Assembly: GCA_017311185.1 (NCBI GenBank)
Contig: JAESUZ010002387.1
Span: forward strand, 496,001-560,000
Direction of reading: 5' to 3'
Origin: Proteles cristata cristata
Lineage: Eukaryota; Chordata; Mammalia; Carnivora; Hyaenidae
Length of the DNA stretch: 64,000 bases
Position numbers and translations under genes: made by a program. A model generated the notes under the pieces. That model ran no database searches. It worked only from the letters and a program-made list of their open reading frames with translations, and was not told where the DNA came from. Shown piece by piece: positions 31,183-43,930 of the stretch (positions are counted from its first letter, which is position 1; each line of letters starts with the position of its first letter).

Positions 31183-32820
31183 TTGCTCCAGCCACAGTGT
31201 ACCAAGCCAACTCTAGTTTTCAGTGGGACCTACCTTGCCTGCTCAGGCAGATGAGTCTCTGTGAAGCCCCAGAAGGATCTGGGAATGCACGGAGTGGGGC
31301 ACTTGATGGAAATGCTGCCTACCTCTGGGGTGGCCGCAGAAGCAATGGTGGTACAGGTGTCTGCACCACGACAAGGAAAGACTTCAGAATGTGAACCCAG
31401 GTAAATAGATCCCAAAAGTTCTGCCAAAAATCTCCTTGAACCACAGACATCAAATTCGGAGGCCCCCCAGTTCCAAACTGTGTTTGAACCACTAAAAAAC
31501 TTTTGCCCTTAAAGCAGACAACCATGGGCCCCTGGCTGATGGCAGGTATCTGGGACCAGAATGAGCAGAATAAGTTCTCTGAGCATGGCAGGAAGAAACC
31601 TCAGCACAGCCAGAGTTCCATAAACTCACTTGAGACAGACTGGAAACCAATGTGGATAAAAATCCATTGTAAGAAGTCATTTGATCCAAACCCAGTTAAA
31701 AGCAGAGTAGCTGCTACAAAGACAAAGCAGCTCCCATAGTGGCCCAGGAGACATATTCCGAATGAGGTCCCCCAAAGAAAAGCCTGTAACTTTGGAGGAG
31801 GACATATTCTTTTATTTAAAGCTCACACTGCTTCAAAATCACTATCACATCAAATAGCCTCGGTCACTTTGACAGTGGACCCCCTCCTTGACATATTATA
31901 TTTGTTTGCCCATTTCATGGTACATCTACACCTGGATTTCCTACACTCCTTCTAGAAAATTCAACTCACTTGCCTTTATATCTGACTGGTCTATTCCATA
32001 CCTTAAACTTTGGCTTAAGCCTGATCCAGACTTTCCAAGTGCCAACGCCTTTCTTCTCCCCTCTTGTTCTCTTCTCGTGTTGATGGGAATCCTCTGAAGC
32101 CCTTTTCTTCCAGAAAACCTGACTGGAACACTGGACATGATTTCCCCTTAGGAAACAGACATCTCAGAGTTTTCTTCAGTGCTAAGCATCCTTTTATGGG
32201 CTGATAAGCTGGCCCTTTCCCAGCCACACAGGCCTATGGACACCATGCTCCTTACCACCCCTCCCACGAAGCAATCAGTCTGGCCTGTCCCAGGCCCATC
32301 ATCTCACGGTCTTCCAAAGTGTTCAGTGTGAAGATTAGTTCTTGCAGAAGGAAGTTAGACTGTGCTCCGAGCCAGGACATACTCACCTCTCCCAGACCTT
32401 ATGGAGTCCTCTAGGCCTGCAAAGATCTTCTTCACAATTCCTCTATGGCTGTTTAGCCAATAGGAATAGTCCTGGGGCAGAAAATAAGGTGAGGGCTGAG
32501 GGAAGGTGAAATGAGCAGGGCAGAATTCTGTGCTTCTTAAAGAATTCCATACAGAAGTCCTGTGGCCATCACAGGATTCCCGATGCTCACGTCCACAGAG
32601 CTGTCACCACAAGCCCACCTTCAGGGTTCATGAGTACTGCCATTCCCTGACTCTCTTCAGGGGAGAGGATAAAAGCATAATTTCTACAGAAGGCAAATGT
32701 ACAAGTGTCCAACTATCTTATGGAGCTGACCTTCCATCACTGTAGAAGTGATTAATAAGAACTAGGGGCATTTCCACTGTCTATTTACTCATCTTCAAGC
32801 ACAGTAAACTGTGTAGCTAC
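31183..32820. other. Unique sequence, no gene seen
   Basis: Intermediate GC. Frames of 65-117 codons on both strands at 31041-31739 have no recognised similarity. I cannot exclude an old unrecognised LTR at 31230-31500. Confidence 0.4.
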
Positions 32821-33895
32821 ATAAGGTATTTCATCAGCTGATGAAATGCATGATGATCAGCAATTACGTGTTTCCCGAGAGGTGCTGGGCAGTTGCCCCA
32901 AGGTGAAAGCCAGCTGCCTCGTGGCAGCAGGGAGAACTGGGAACACGAACTTTCTTGGCTCCTACTCAGAACAGCATGAGGAACTGAGGTAGGTCAACAC
33001 ATAATCCCCAGGATGGATGTGGGCCGGCACACCTTCCTACTCTGGAAGACAGCGTCATCCTCGCGTTGGATGCTGTGACTTTTTGGTATGTTTGAGGCCA
33101 CGAAGCTAATGAAACAAATCAGGAAATATAAACTTCATATTAAAAGCTATTTCTCTGATTTACGCTTTTCTTAAAGAAATCACCATGCTTTAACTTCAGT
33201 TATATGCTTTATGTTCAGAGGAATATTTTTCTTCCTCTAGAAACTAAGGAAAGACCTGAAATAAGTGCCCAGCACCAAGGAATCCCATATGCTGTGGTGA
33301 CTTTGGCACAGAGTCACAAACTCTCTCCAGCTCCACCTCCCGAGCCTTCTGTGCTTGTTAAATGACAGGTAAATGTTCATCCTCCCCCACTGAATCCTCA
33401 CGTTAGGGTCGTGGTTGTGGCTCTAATAGCTCTCCGCTAGCCTCTCCTGGTGACCCTGACACGCCAGGCTTCACATAACCCAACTCGTGCAGTGACCAAT
33501 AAAATAAAAAAGAAGCCAGTCATCTCATTTACATGGGTAAGAAATTCCCAGAGCAGTGCAAGTCAGAGCAGTAAGGATCACGCCATCTCAGCGATGCCAT
33601 CCCCAGGGGGAGGGAAATTCCACTCCAGCAAAGAGAAGGCTAAGGGTCAAAAGAATTTTACGAGGCCATCTTTGAAATAGTTCTCAGTTCTCAATTAAAC
33701 CGAGGAGAGGTCTCAGGGTTTTTAGGAACATTCATGAAGCACTTGCCTGTTAGCTACATCATCCTCCCTCTGGCTTCTTATGTGACTTTCGGTCAACTTT
33801 CAGTTGACTTTCTTGTTTGGCGTACAGTGGACAAGACATGGGCATGACTCTACTGAGAGATGGTATGGACTTATCCTTGTAGATTAATAATATAA
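32821..33895. other. Unique sequence with a 20-bp palindrome
   Basis: A perfect palindrome with an E-box centre lies at 32828-32847 (see findings). No repeats or coding signal recognised; the 76-codon frame at 33450-33680 is unassigned. Confidence 0.45.
32828..32847. repeat. Perfect 20-bp palindrome
   Basis: atttcatcagctgatgaaat is its own reverse complement, centred on a CAGCTG E-box. Symmetry stops at the next base pair on either side. Confidence 0.95.
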
Positions 33896-35485
33896 TTTTA
33901 AAATTCATATGTTTATTTTCATGATAAACATTTCATTTCCAATCTGATTTTTATGAAATTTGCTTAGAAGTATAAGATCGTAAAAATGTAACGTCACTGC
34001 ATGGTATTTGGGGCAATGAAGTGGATTGTTCTTACTCTTCCAGAAACTCTGTGCAACCTTCAGAATATTAATGCTGCACTTCTGGTCTCCATTTGTTAGT
34101 TCCTTCCCCAACTCTCTTAGTTTCTTCATCTACCATATGTAAAACGATGTCTTCTTCTCCTTCTTTCTTTGGAGGATATTAGGAAGAACATTAGACGGTG
34201 AAATCTGTACTCTCAATTCCTCAAAGAAAAATATAGTAAAGCATGCTGCATCAGATCATGGCTATGAAACAGTCAACTGTGACATAACGTGGGTACTTTC
34301 ACCTCCTCCAGCCGCACTCTACTCTGACAAAAGGCAGGGCTGTTTTCCGTCTTGTGATTCATGTACTCAACACATACTTGAGGGGCAATGATGCACAGGT
34401 GTTATAGAAGAAAGAGATGGAAAACAGAGGTCTGCTTGTTTTCTTGACAAGCTAAGGAAATTGTTTTGAAGGGAATGTGTGAGACTTTATGGTCATGAGG
34501 AAGAATGAAGAGGAGAAACATCACCATCAAGAAGTGCTGGTGTGCTTCAAACAATGATCTAGAGAACCAGAGAGCCAAGCAAAAGACCCTAATTGACTCG
34601 ACTCTGTTGAAAACTTTTTCACATGTTTGGAGTTCCACCTTACCGAGCATAGAGCAGTCAATATTGAATTCAACTTTTAAAAGAATTCTTGGAAGACTTA
34701 TTGCATCTTATAATAACCTATGATTTTACCAATTTAAATATAGAAGGTCAGAAATTAACTGAATCTTTACCTTTCCTACAACATATAGTAAAATATATCC
34801 TTAAAATAAATTTGTCTATTTCCCACTGAGGGAAAAAAATGGATGATTAATTTAAAAATTATTATAATAATTAAAAATTTAAAAAGCTAACAAAAAATTT
34901 TTTTTAATTTTAAAAAATTATTATAATATTATATGACATTTTATAATAATACAAGTGCTTGGAGAAGACAATTGCATCTGTTAGTGAATCAGGGCTCTCA
35001 TTCCCATGTAAGTGATGAATTGTAATTGGACAGGGACTAGAACGTAGAAATGAAACAGCTTAGGTGACATTAGAAAACCCTAGACAGCCACAGTGGCTCA
35101 AGAGATACCAGGAAGCATGTCTTAATTCCATTCAATTCCACAAAAATGCATTGCATTTCTACAGAAATGAGCAACACCCTGAGCTGAGAGGTGCCATGAT
35201 TCCTAAACTGCAGTTGCTCATACCTAATGGGAAGACATGGGTGAGGCAGACAGTAATGGGACAATGAGATTTGTGTCCTAAAAAGTGTGCAAAATCTGAT
35301 TGTGCAGAAAAATCTGAGCCCGGATTTGCCAGGTAATGTACAGGTAGAGTAGAAAAAGGGATATTTGAATTGCAATTGAATGAGTACAAAATTAGTAGAT
35401 TAAGAAAGGGGAAGGATCAGAATATTCCAGACAGAGGCGATACATACACATAGGCAATTGTGAAGCTGCCATTGCCATGACACTG
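33896..35485. other. AT-rich unique sequence
   Basis: Very AT-rich at 34795-34950, with repeated 'aaaattattataat' units. Frames at 34402-34723 and 35064-35389 occur on both strands and match nothing I know. No gene supported. Confidence 0.45.
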
Positions 35486-35930
35486 TGGAGTGCTCGCTAC
35501 ATCCCCAACACTGTCCTCACAGGCATTTTCTCCTCACGTCAACCCTGGAAGGTAGGCAATTCGTACTCCCATCTGTGAATGACAAAGCCATGATTGAATG
35601 AGTTTATGTAACTTCCTGAAGAAAACAGCTAATAAGTAGTCAGAGAGAGGGGCATCCGGGGGGCTCAGTTGGTTGAGCATCCCACTCTGGATTTCAGGTC
35701 ACGTCAGGATCCCAAGGTGGTGAGATCAATCCCTGGATCACGTTTTGCGTGGAGTGTGGAGCCTGCTTGAGGTTCTCTCTCTCTCTCTTCCTCTGCCTCT
35801 CTCCCCTGCTCATGCTCTCTCTCACTGTCTCCAAAAAGTAATATATAGTAGTCAGAGAGAGACTTATACTGAGATCTGCCTCCAGCCAAAATGTATGCTA
35901 TCATCCACCATGTGATAGGATGGATTATAG
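35486..35930 (-). mobile_element. MIR, antisense, split by a SINE
   Basis: First part at 35486-35649: 'gtggagtgctcgctacatccccaacactgtcctcacaggcattttctcctcacgtcaaccctggaaggtaggc', 'gtaacttcctgaagaaaacagctaataagtagtcagag'. Second part at 35862-35930: 'cttatactgagatctgcctccagccaaaatgtatgctatcatccaccatg'. The split is resolved by the SINE's TSD. Confidence 0.78.
35650..35846 (+). mobile_element. Carnivore SINE with perfect 15-bp TSD
   Basis: 'ggcatccggggggctcagttggttgagcatcccactctggatttcaggtc', 'ggagcctgcttgaggttctc', CT tract, short A-rich tail. TSD agtagtcagagagag lies at 35635-35649 and 35847-35861, identical. Inserted in an antisense MIR. Confidence 0.93.
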
Positions 35931-36079
35931 GTAAACGGTATTTAAAAATCTCTCAAAAGATACTCTATTTCATTAATTCTTTTTTATCAGAAATGATCGA
36001 CAGATATAACTATAGATAAATAGATTATATAATTTTAGATAGATGATACATATATAGAAAACTTGAGACATAGTGTACA

Positions 36080-36961
36080 TAGTGAGGTATAGTTTACTTA
36101 AAGTGCACATATACTCAGTGTATACTTCAGTGATTGTCAAGAGTGTATACACCCATCACACCAAGGCACAGAGCACTTTCACAACTCTGGAAAGCTCCCT
36201 CATGCCCATTTCTAGTCAGTCCTTCCCTCAGAAGCAGACAGCTGTTATGCCTATTCTTGAGCTTCATGTAAACGGAATCAGTAGTTCTCTTTGTTTTTAA
36301 CACCTTTTACTCAACATAACATTCTTCAAACTCATTCACACCACTGAATGCATCAGTAGTTTTTCCTTTTCTCTCTGAGTAGTTTGCACTGTATGGGTTC
36401 AACACAATATGATAATCCGTTCTCAACTGGACAAACATGTGAGTTTTTTCCAGTTTAAGGATTTTAATGAAGAAGGTTGCTATGAACATTCTTGTGAAGC
36501 TTTGCTGTGGGCATGTGTTTTTATTTCCCTTGGGAAAATACCCAGAAGTGGCGCTGCTGACTCACGTGTCATATGGAAGATGCTTAGTTTGGTGAGAAAG
36601 TGCTAGTTTTCCAAAGTGCTTGCACCATTTCACAACCCTACCAGCAATGTATAAGTTTATGGTTGATTCATATTTTTGCCAACTTTGATTTTGCCAACTT
36701 GATTTGATTTTGGTCCTTCTCACATAGAAAGTGGTATCTCATTGCAATTTCATTTGCATTTTCCCTTATGACTAGTGACACTGAGCACATTATCATGTGC
36801 ATACTGACCATTCAGCTTTCTCAGGTAATGTCTCTTGCCCATTTTTGTTGGCTTATTTTTCCTTTTTATCATTGGCTTGTAAGAATCTTTATATCTTCTG
36901 GATACAAGACCTTTGTCAGATATATGTGTTGCAGACATTGAAGTGCTTTGGCTATCTTCAG
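36080..36961 (-). mobile_element. Old L1 3' UTR/ORF2 end, antisense
   Basis: 'tatagtttacttaaagtgcacatatactcagtg', 'catgtaaacggaatcagtagttctctttg', 'ttgctatgaacattcttgtgaagc', 'tatttcccttgggaaaatacccagaagtggcgctgctg', 'atcattggcttgtaagaatctttatatcttctggatacaagacctttgtcagatatatg' are antisense L1 in standard order. Confidence 0.85.
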
Positions 36962-37178
36962 TGGCGCCTGGGTGGCTCAGTCAGTTGAGCATCTGACTTC
37001 AGCTCAGGTCATGATCTCACTGTTTGTGAGTTCGAGCCCCACGTCAGGCTGTGTGCTGACAGCTCAGAGTCTGGAGCCTGCTTCAGATTCTGTGTCTCCC
37101 TCTCTCTTCTCCTACCCCACTCATACTCTGTCTCTCTCTCTCTTAAAAATAAATAAAACATTAAAAAAAATTTTTTAA
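36962..37178 (+). mobile_element. Felid tRNA-Lys SINE
   Basis: Nearly full length: 'tggcgcctgggtggctcagtcagttgagcatctgacttcagctcaggtcatgatctcactgtttgtgagttcgagccccacgtcaggctgtgtgctgacagctcagag', CT tract and AAATAAATAAA tail. It separates two antisense L1 stretches; I saw no clean TSD. Confidence 0.94.
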
Positions 37179-38512
37179 GCTAATTCACTGTATCCATTTG
37201 GCTCTGATTCTATCTTTTCTATTCTGTTCCACTGATGAATTTGTCTATGATATCTCAATACTCTTTTGACTTAGTTATTGTAGCTCTCTAGAATATTCTT
37301 GAAACTGGAAAGTATAATTCCCCTAACTTGATTCTTCATTTGGAAGATTGTTTGGGCTCATCTGATTCCTTTGAACTGCCATATAAATTTTAGAATCAGA
37401 TTATCAATTTTCACAAAAAAACCCCTAAAACTTGTAGGAATTATTTATAGCTAATAGGAACTTTATAGAATATTTATAGAATTTTATAGAATTTCCATAT
37501 GATAAAAATCTTAAATTTTATAAAATTATAAGAATTTTATGGAAATTGTTTTTAATCTATAGCTATTTTGAAGAGTATGGACATCTTAACAATATTTAGT
37601 CTTCCTATCCATAAACATGGTATATCTTTTATTTACTTAGGTGTTTTTTAACTCCTCTCAGAAATGTCTTATAATTTTTAATGGAGAGCACTTAACCACT
37701 TTTATTACTTTTATTTGTAGGAGTTTAATCTTTTTGTGTTATTGCAAATGACATACTTTAAATTTCATTTTCTAATTGTCCATTACTGGTATATAGAATA
37801 CAATTGTATGCTATGGCCTTGTTTATTTTATTTATTAATTGTACTAACTTTTTGGTAGATTCCTCAAAGTTTTCTAACCCTCAATCATGTTATTGTCAAA
37901 TAATAACTTTTTTACTTCTTCTTCTTCCAACTTCATGCTTTTTACTTATTTTATTGCTATTTATCCTGGCTTGAAATTCCAGTCCAATGTTGAGTAGGAA
38001 TGATACATTCAATCATCCTTGTCTGATTTCAATTCCTAGGGAGAAATTATCCAATATTTCACCACTAAATACAATGTTTGTTGTGAGATTATTATGGATA
38101 CACTTTATCAAATTGAGGAACTTTTCTATTTTCTGTATTTCTGGTTTGCTAAAAGTTTGTTTTCTACTCACAAATCGGTGTTAAACTTGGTCACATGTAT
38201 TTTTTATATTTATCACATGAATTTTTCTTTTGTTCTTTTTAATGTTATAAATTATATTGGTTAATTTTCAAATGTTAAACTAGCCTTGCAGTGCTGAAGT
38301 AAATGTCACTTGGTCATTATGTGCTTTTCCTTTTTTACAGTGCTATCTCATTTACTAACAGTTGGTTAAAAATTTCTCTATCTCTGTATCTTTATGACAA
38401 ATACGGTCCAAATTTTCTTTATCTGACAATATATTCAGGGTTTGCTATTGGGGTTATCCTCACAAAGAGTTGGCCAATGGTCCCTCCTCCTTTGTTTTCT
38501 GAGTCTGTGTAA
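37179..38512 (-). mobile_element. L1 ORF2, antisense
   Basis: 'tctattctgttccactgatgaatttgtctatg', 'acttagttattgtagctctctagaatattc', 'tttgggctcatctgattcctttgaactgccatataaattttagaatcag', 'aggaatgatacattcaatcatccttgtctgatttcaattcctagg', 'tgtctttatctgac'-type segments are antisense ORF2. AT-rich and diverged. Continues the L1 at 36080. Confidence 0.85.
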
Positions 38513-38789
38513 AACTAGATTTATTCATGTTTTATCAATTCTAAAATTGATATATTAACATCTCTGCAGTTACAGTGTGTCTTATGATCATGGAGTATCA
38601 TAATTTAGTGGGCAGAAGTTCTTTTCACTTATACCCCAAATGCTATTATGTCATAATATTGATAACCCCTAATGCCAGTAAAATATAGTATTAAATTATA
38701 ACACCTGTCCCTTGAAATAAAACTTTTTCTCTCAATCCAATCCCATCAGGAACTAAAAATATTTACATACTTTTATATATACAGAGAGA
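38513..38789. other. AT-rich sequence, no assignment
   Basis: No recognised repeat; may be further diverged L1. Confidence 0.35.
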
Positions 38790-39140
38790 GAAAAAGAAAG
38801 ACTTTTTTTTTAATACAGGAAAACAGAAATGCCTGGGTGTCTCAGTCAGCTAAGCATTCGACTTCAGTTCAGGTCATGATCTCGCAGTCTGTGAGTTTGA
38901 GCCCCACATTGGACTCTGTGCTGACAGCTCGGAGCCTGGAGCCTGCTTCAGAATCTGTGTCTCCCTCTCTCTCAGCCCCTCCCCCACTTAGGTTCTGCCC
39001 TCTCTATCTCTGAAAAAAAATAAACCTTTAAAAAAAATTAATACAGGAAAACATAAAAACTTCCATAATCTCATTACTCAATATACTATTCTTAATATTT
39101 TGGTCAATTTCCTTCAAATCCTTTTGACATATGTATGATT
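38790..39140 (-). mobile_element. L1 3' end, antisense, split by a SINE
   Basis: 'aaaacttccataatctcattactcaatatactattcttaatattttggtcaatttccttcaaatcctttt' after the SINE matches the antisense of an old L1 3' UTR. The A/T-rich piece before the SINE is probably its tail. Confidence 0.6.
38826..39037 (+). mobile_element. Felid SINE with perfect 16-bp TSD
   Basis: 'gaaatgcctgggtgtctcagtcagctaagcattcgacttcagttcaggtcatgatctcgcagtctgtgagtttgagccccacattggactctgtgctgacagctcggagcctggagcc', CT tract and tail. TSD ttaatacaggaaaaca lies at 38810-38825 and 39038-39053, identical. Confidence 0.95.
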
Positions 39141-40843
39141 TGTGTGGGAGAGAGAGTCACAGAGAAGGAGAGAGAAAAGAAGAGTGGTAGGCATGTGTGT
39201 AGTGCATAGTAATTAGAATTATACAGTCAATACCAAAAGTTATGGTAGTGTAATAAAAAAGGCAGATATTTAGGGAATCTGTATTGTGTTCATAAGAATT
39301 GTCCTAGAGATAAAGTCATCAAGTTGGAATAATGAAGAAGGAATTTGACATAATGGTATGACAGTCCCTAAAATAAAAGCAAAAAAAAAAAAAATCACCA
39401 TACATACCTCAGTAAAGAATGTAGCAATGAAGAGCCACCAGTAATTTAAACCATTTTTTAACCAGTCAGCCTTAAAAGAGGTTGAGCAGTGCCACCTTTG
39501 TAAGGAGCGAGTGAGATATTTAGATTATGGAGGACTTATAAACATCAAATACACCCACAGCATGAAAAACCTTTTCTATGCATTCATTGGTGCTAACGTG
39601 TCCCCTCACCAACCCAAGTCCAAGCTACTGGCATTTGAACGGGCTGTTCCAAAGTCAGAGTTTACCAAATCTCATTCTTAGTCTTCTAAGCTGCTGCCTC
39701 TGGCTAAGAGGTGGCTGTTCTGATCTCCACTGCAGTTAGACATCCAGCATTTACAATGGGCATCAGGGAAGAAGCATACTTCTGTGTTGACTGCCTAATC
39801 TGTCATGATAAATGGACAGCATTGGCTTTGATGTTCCATTGTGCATTTTCTCATTTGCGAGGTTATTCAACACTGCAAGCCATGGACTTAAAAAATAGAC
39901 CTTTTTAAACTGGTTTTAAGACATCCCACAATTTTTGACATTGTTGGAGAATGTGTCAGTTCAGAAATCTGTCTGGTATGAAGGTATTTGTTTTGAATCC
40001 TAATGGATACTCTTTTCACTTATTTTTTGGTTCACACGTTAGTGCATACCCAAAGAGTTGGGTGATTTCAACAGTGTGAACGTTAGTAGGATTCTGTGGG
40101 CTGAAAATTATCTTAATCAATTGGAGTGCAAGTAGATGGGATTTGGGGCATCGAGTCAGTAGGGCCTATCTGGGCTGAGAGAAGAGTTGAAGCAGGTGTC
40201 GTCTTGCCTAGCACATCAATTATACTGCACAACACCATAGCCACAGACATTGTAGAAAGTACACACAAGAAGTGAGGTCTAGGTGACCCTCATTTTCCCC
40301 ACCTGCCCACATCCTTGGCAGCACTAATGAGAGAGGAGACAGAGGTGCTAGGGGTGAGCACAGGGATATAGGCCTGGAATAGTGAGTGTTAGAATAATTC
40401 AGTCTATTTCTGGACTCCGAACAACACTACGGTTCCTAATTTGCTTCGGGAATAGTTTATGGAGATAGACGGCACAGCCCATTATGCACAAGTTTGTTTG
40501 GGGGACAATTAACTAGTAAAATCAAATAACATCTTTGCTATTGTCCATGCAAGACAGAACTGCTACAACCTCTCAGTTTTGAAGACAAACCAAATGACAG
40601 ATGGAAAACACAAATACAAAAGTAGATGCATTTGGACAGCTAGCCACAGGAGCCCTTTCTCCATCGTTCTTAGTATAACGAACATCACAGGTAAAGGAAA
40701 TTAGGTGGAGCTTTATAGAAAAAACAACATTGAAGAGGGAAATTATACTGGACCACTGTCCTCAAGCACTGGGATGACAGTTGGAGGACTTTTCCAGCAC
40801 AGGAGAAAATTATTTAAATAATAAAACAAAATAAATTCAAATA
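39141..40843. other. Mostly unique sequence; one unrecognised open segment
   Basis: No named repeats. A stop-free plus-strand segment at about 39442-39681 (about 80 codons, no ATG near its start) contains a Cys-x2-Cys pair; see findings. The 65-codon frame at 39711-39908 is unassigned. Confidence 0.4.
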
Positions 40844-41181
40844 CAGTTGAATCTTGAACAATACAGGATTAAATCGTACGGGTCCATGGATATGCAGATT
40901 TTTTAAAATAAATACAGTAGAGTTCTATTAATGTATTTTCTTTCCCTTATGACTTTCTTAATAACATTTTCTTTTCTCTAGCTTGCATCATTCTAAGAAT
41001 ACAGTATGTAATACATAGAACTTACCAGAAAAGTGTTAATCAACTGTCTGGGTGATTGGTGAGGCTTTGGGTCAACAGTAGGCTCTTAGTTACGTTTTTG
41101 AGAAGTCGAGAAGTTCACACAGGTTTGTAACTGGGGGAGGAGGTGACACCCCTAACAGCCATGTTATTCAATAGTCAGCAG
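40844..41181 (+). mobile_element. Tigger-type (TcMar) nonautonomous DNA transposon
   Basis: Starts 'cagttgaatcttgaacaatacagg' preceded by TA, and runs 'gtacgggtccatggatatgcagattttttaaaataaatacagtagagttctattaatgtattttctttcccttatgactttcttaataacattttcttttctctagctt', 'aagaatacagtatgtaatacatagaac', 'gtcaacagtaggctcttagt', ending 'cccctaacagccatgttattcaatagtcagcag'. The ends are inverted repeats of each other. Non-coding, relic; resembles the Tigger2a/MER28 group. Confidence 0.82.
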
Positions 41182-43714
41182 TGCCTCCATTCAAATAACA
41201 GTTATTATCTATACTTGAACAAGGAAATAGAGATGTAGAAATGAAGGAATGCCCTCTATCCTTGAAGAGTGTTAAGGGCTAAGGGAATACTCAATACAGC
41301 AGCCAAATAGCCCTTGATTATTTCTATGTCTTTGTTATGTTCAACTCTTTAGAAATGTACAAATCCACAGTGTAAAACATTAATGAAGTGACTTCAGCAG
41401 AAGATAATTAGATCTTTCCATAATATTAACTTGACTGTTTTGCAGGCATATCTCTGTAATTCCAGTTGATTAAGTGCCTCTCAATATGTAAAATGGTAAT
41501 AAATTAATAATATGCTATCATTCTGTTTCAGTCATTTTAGCATTCATAGCAGAGTATCATGGGTTTTTACCTTACTTGATAAACTTCTATGAAAGAATAA
41601 GACTCTAGAATGAAAAGGCAGAACAATTGCCAAAAATGCTTCCCCACATACACAAAACTATAAAGCATAATCAATTTCTGTGCAAATTTTACTCCTTGAA
41701 GTGCTCAATTCATTACCTCTAACTGAAAAAGAGAGAGAGAGAGAAAACACTCTTTAAAAGGTAGAATGTTTCTCTTTCCAGTACTTCTCTGTTTACACTG
41801 TCAATAACTGGGAGTCTTTCATGTGGTCATCACACATGTCAGCGGCGTCCTGAAGTTACCCACAGCTAGGGGCATTTCTTGTCCATATCACCAAACACAT
41901 GTCCGTATTTTCACCAGTTAGCACAGAAAGCAGGGATTTAACTCATTTGAGCACTTTTCACCACTTCTGTTTGTCTATGACTCAATTGTAATCATAAAGA
42001 TCCATAAGTGTCCCGGGGTCCTTAATAAGAACCTTAGAATATAGCATTGCCAGTGACATTTCAAACAGCAAAAGCCAAAAATGAAACACATTAGAACACA
42101 GCACTATTCAAAAAGTTCAATGTCATTTAAAAAAATTAAATATAATTATCAAAAGAATTACAATCCTAGTGATTCTAATATTCTATTAACATGTACTGTA
42201 AACTACTACTATCCAAGAGACATGATCTGCCTTTTTTTATCCTGAACATCTGTCCAACACAAAAGGCTTGGAATCTTTAATCGAGCCCTCCCAGATATGG
42301 ACAAAATCGAACATAACCTAGAAGCTATTCTACCTCCCTGCCAGCCCTTTAAACAAAGATTAAAAGAAAGATGCTATAAAAATGTTTTTGACATTTCCCA
42401 TTTTAAAATATAAACACATTGGTGTATTTTTAATACTATAAAACAGATAAAAGAGAGAGTAATATTTTTAAAGGGTGGAATACTTTATGGTAAAGTAAAC
42501 AAAACAAAAGAGCTGTCCAGGAAGTCAAAAGTTATTATCCATGAGAAGAAGCATGTTTTTTTCATTACAGAAACAAGCAGGTCCAAATGCATTAGACATG
42601 TAATGTCCAAAGGCTGGGTGCGTGCTCACTGCTGCATTCAAGTTCACATTAAGTTTTCAGCCTGAGGCTGCCCCACCACCCCCACAACAGGGAGAGTTGA
42701 CTGCCCCTCCAGCCAAAGAAGGACATACTCTACAGATTTCACGTGAAAAGGAGAATCTCTTTCTTCAAGTCCTACTTCCGCACTTCTCCCAAGAATTCTG
42801 CTCATGACTGTAAAATTTCATTGACACTGTCCGGACCAAATGAAATTCTTTTCTGCAGAGCGAGTACAACTACCCCATGCATGTCTTTGGGAAGACGCTT
42901 ACTTGAAAAGCACATTACGTAGTCTTCCGTGATGTCCGTTCATCCCAAAGTACCCATTTTTCCATTTCTATAGCAGACCAAGATCTAAGTTGTCAATAGC
43001 TAAGCTGGCTTACTATCTAAGGCTTAACACTTATTTTATGAGTTGTATGCTTAACAAATAACCTGCCCTGAGTTGTATGCTTAACAAGTAACCTGCCCTG
43101 AGTATATAGGACCGAGCACACAAACACACACATATACACGCATATTCACACGCGACCATACTACACATACAGTCAGCAGTGTCGACATGTGCAATTGGCA
43201 AAGAACATTTGACATCCTCTCTCATTATTCAGAGGGTCCACAATGTCTTTCCCACCAATAACTAAAGACCAGAAAGTCCCATTACAAAATTTCACAATCA
43301 TTCCCTTTGTGCTAACCACTACACCGAGTTCTGAGCATAAGAAGTTGAAACTCCACGGGTAAATGACTGGGTAGTCACCTGGGTATGAGAGATTGGTCCC
43401 TTCCCACCCCACCCAAAGTTCACTTGGAAGTTAGAAGGTTAGATGTGGTTTTTAGGGGCCAAATAAAATCAGCCCTGAATTAATCATTTATTTTAGGTAT
43501 GTTTTCCCACAAATATAAAATAAAATTAAAATGGACTTGCTATGCTGAGAATCTCTTCAAATATTGTATCTCTGGGGAAAAAAACTATAGTCCAAACTTT
43601 ATGTGACTAAACTTTTTAATTTCAGAGTCATAACGTGGACTTATCCAACCACAGCTAAAATAGTCTCAGCATGCACATCATCTGACACAACTTATAAAGA
43701 CTGCTTGTCACTGT
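41182..43714. other. AT-rich unique sequence
   Basis: No gene or named transposon. It includes a GA run at about 41731-41744, a 30-bp tandem duplication (43039-43098) and short frames without similarity. Confidence 0.45.
43039..43098 (+). repeat. 30-bp tandem duplication
   Basis: Two adjacent copies of a 30-bp unit beginning tgagttgtatgcttaacaa, at 43039-43068 and 43069-43098, differing at one base. The minus-strand frame over it repeats AGYLLSIQL. Confidence 0.95.
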
Positions 43715-43930
43715 CAGTGAAGGACTTGTCCTTCAATGGCTTTCTGTTGCCCTTGGGGTGAAGTCTTCTCTCTTACATGGCTAGGGATGGTCTTCTACAG
43801 TCTTTAATTCCTTCCCAGCATATATTTTACCGGTAATCTCGTTAACCACCACAAGTTTCTTACATATGCTTCTCTCTCTGGCTAACATCCCATTTTCTAC
43901 ATTTCCACCAATCAAAACAGCATCTTTCTT
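43715..43930 (+). mobile_element. L2 fragment
   Basis: 'ccttcaatggctttctgttgcccttggggtgaagtcttctctcttacatggctagggatggtcttctacagtc' parallels the L2 segment 'caatggctccccattgccctcaggataaagtcc…'. Confidence 0.65.
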
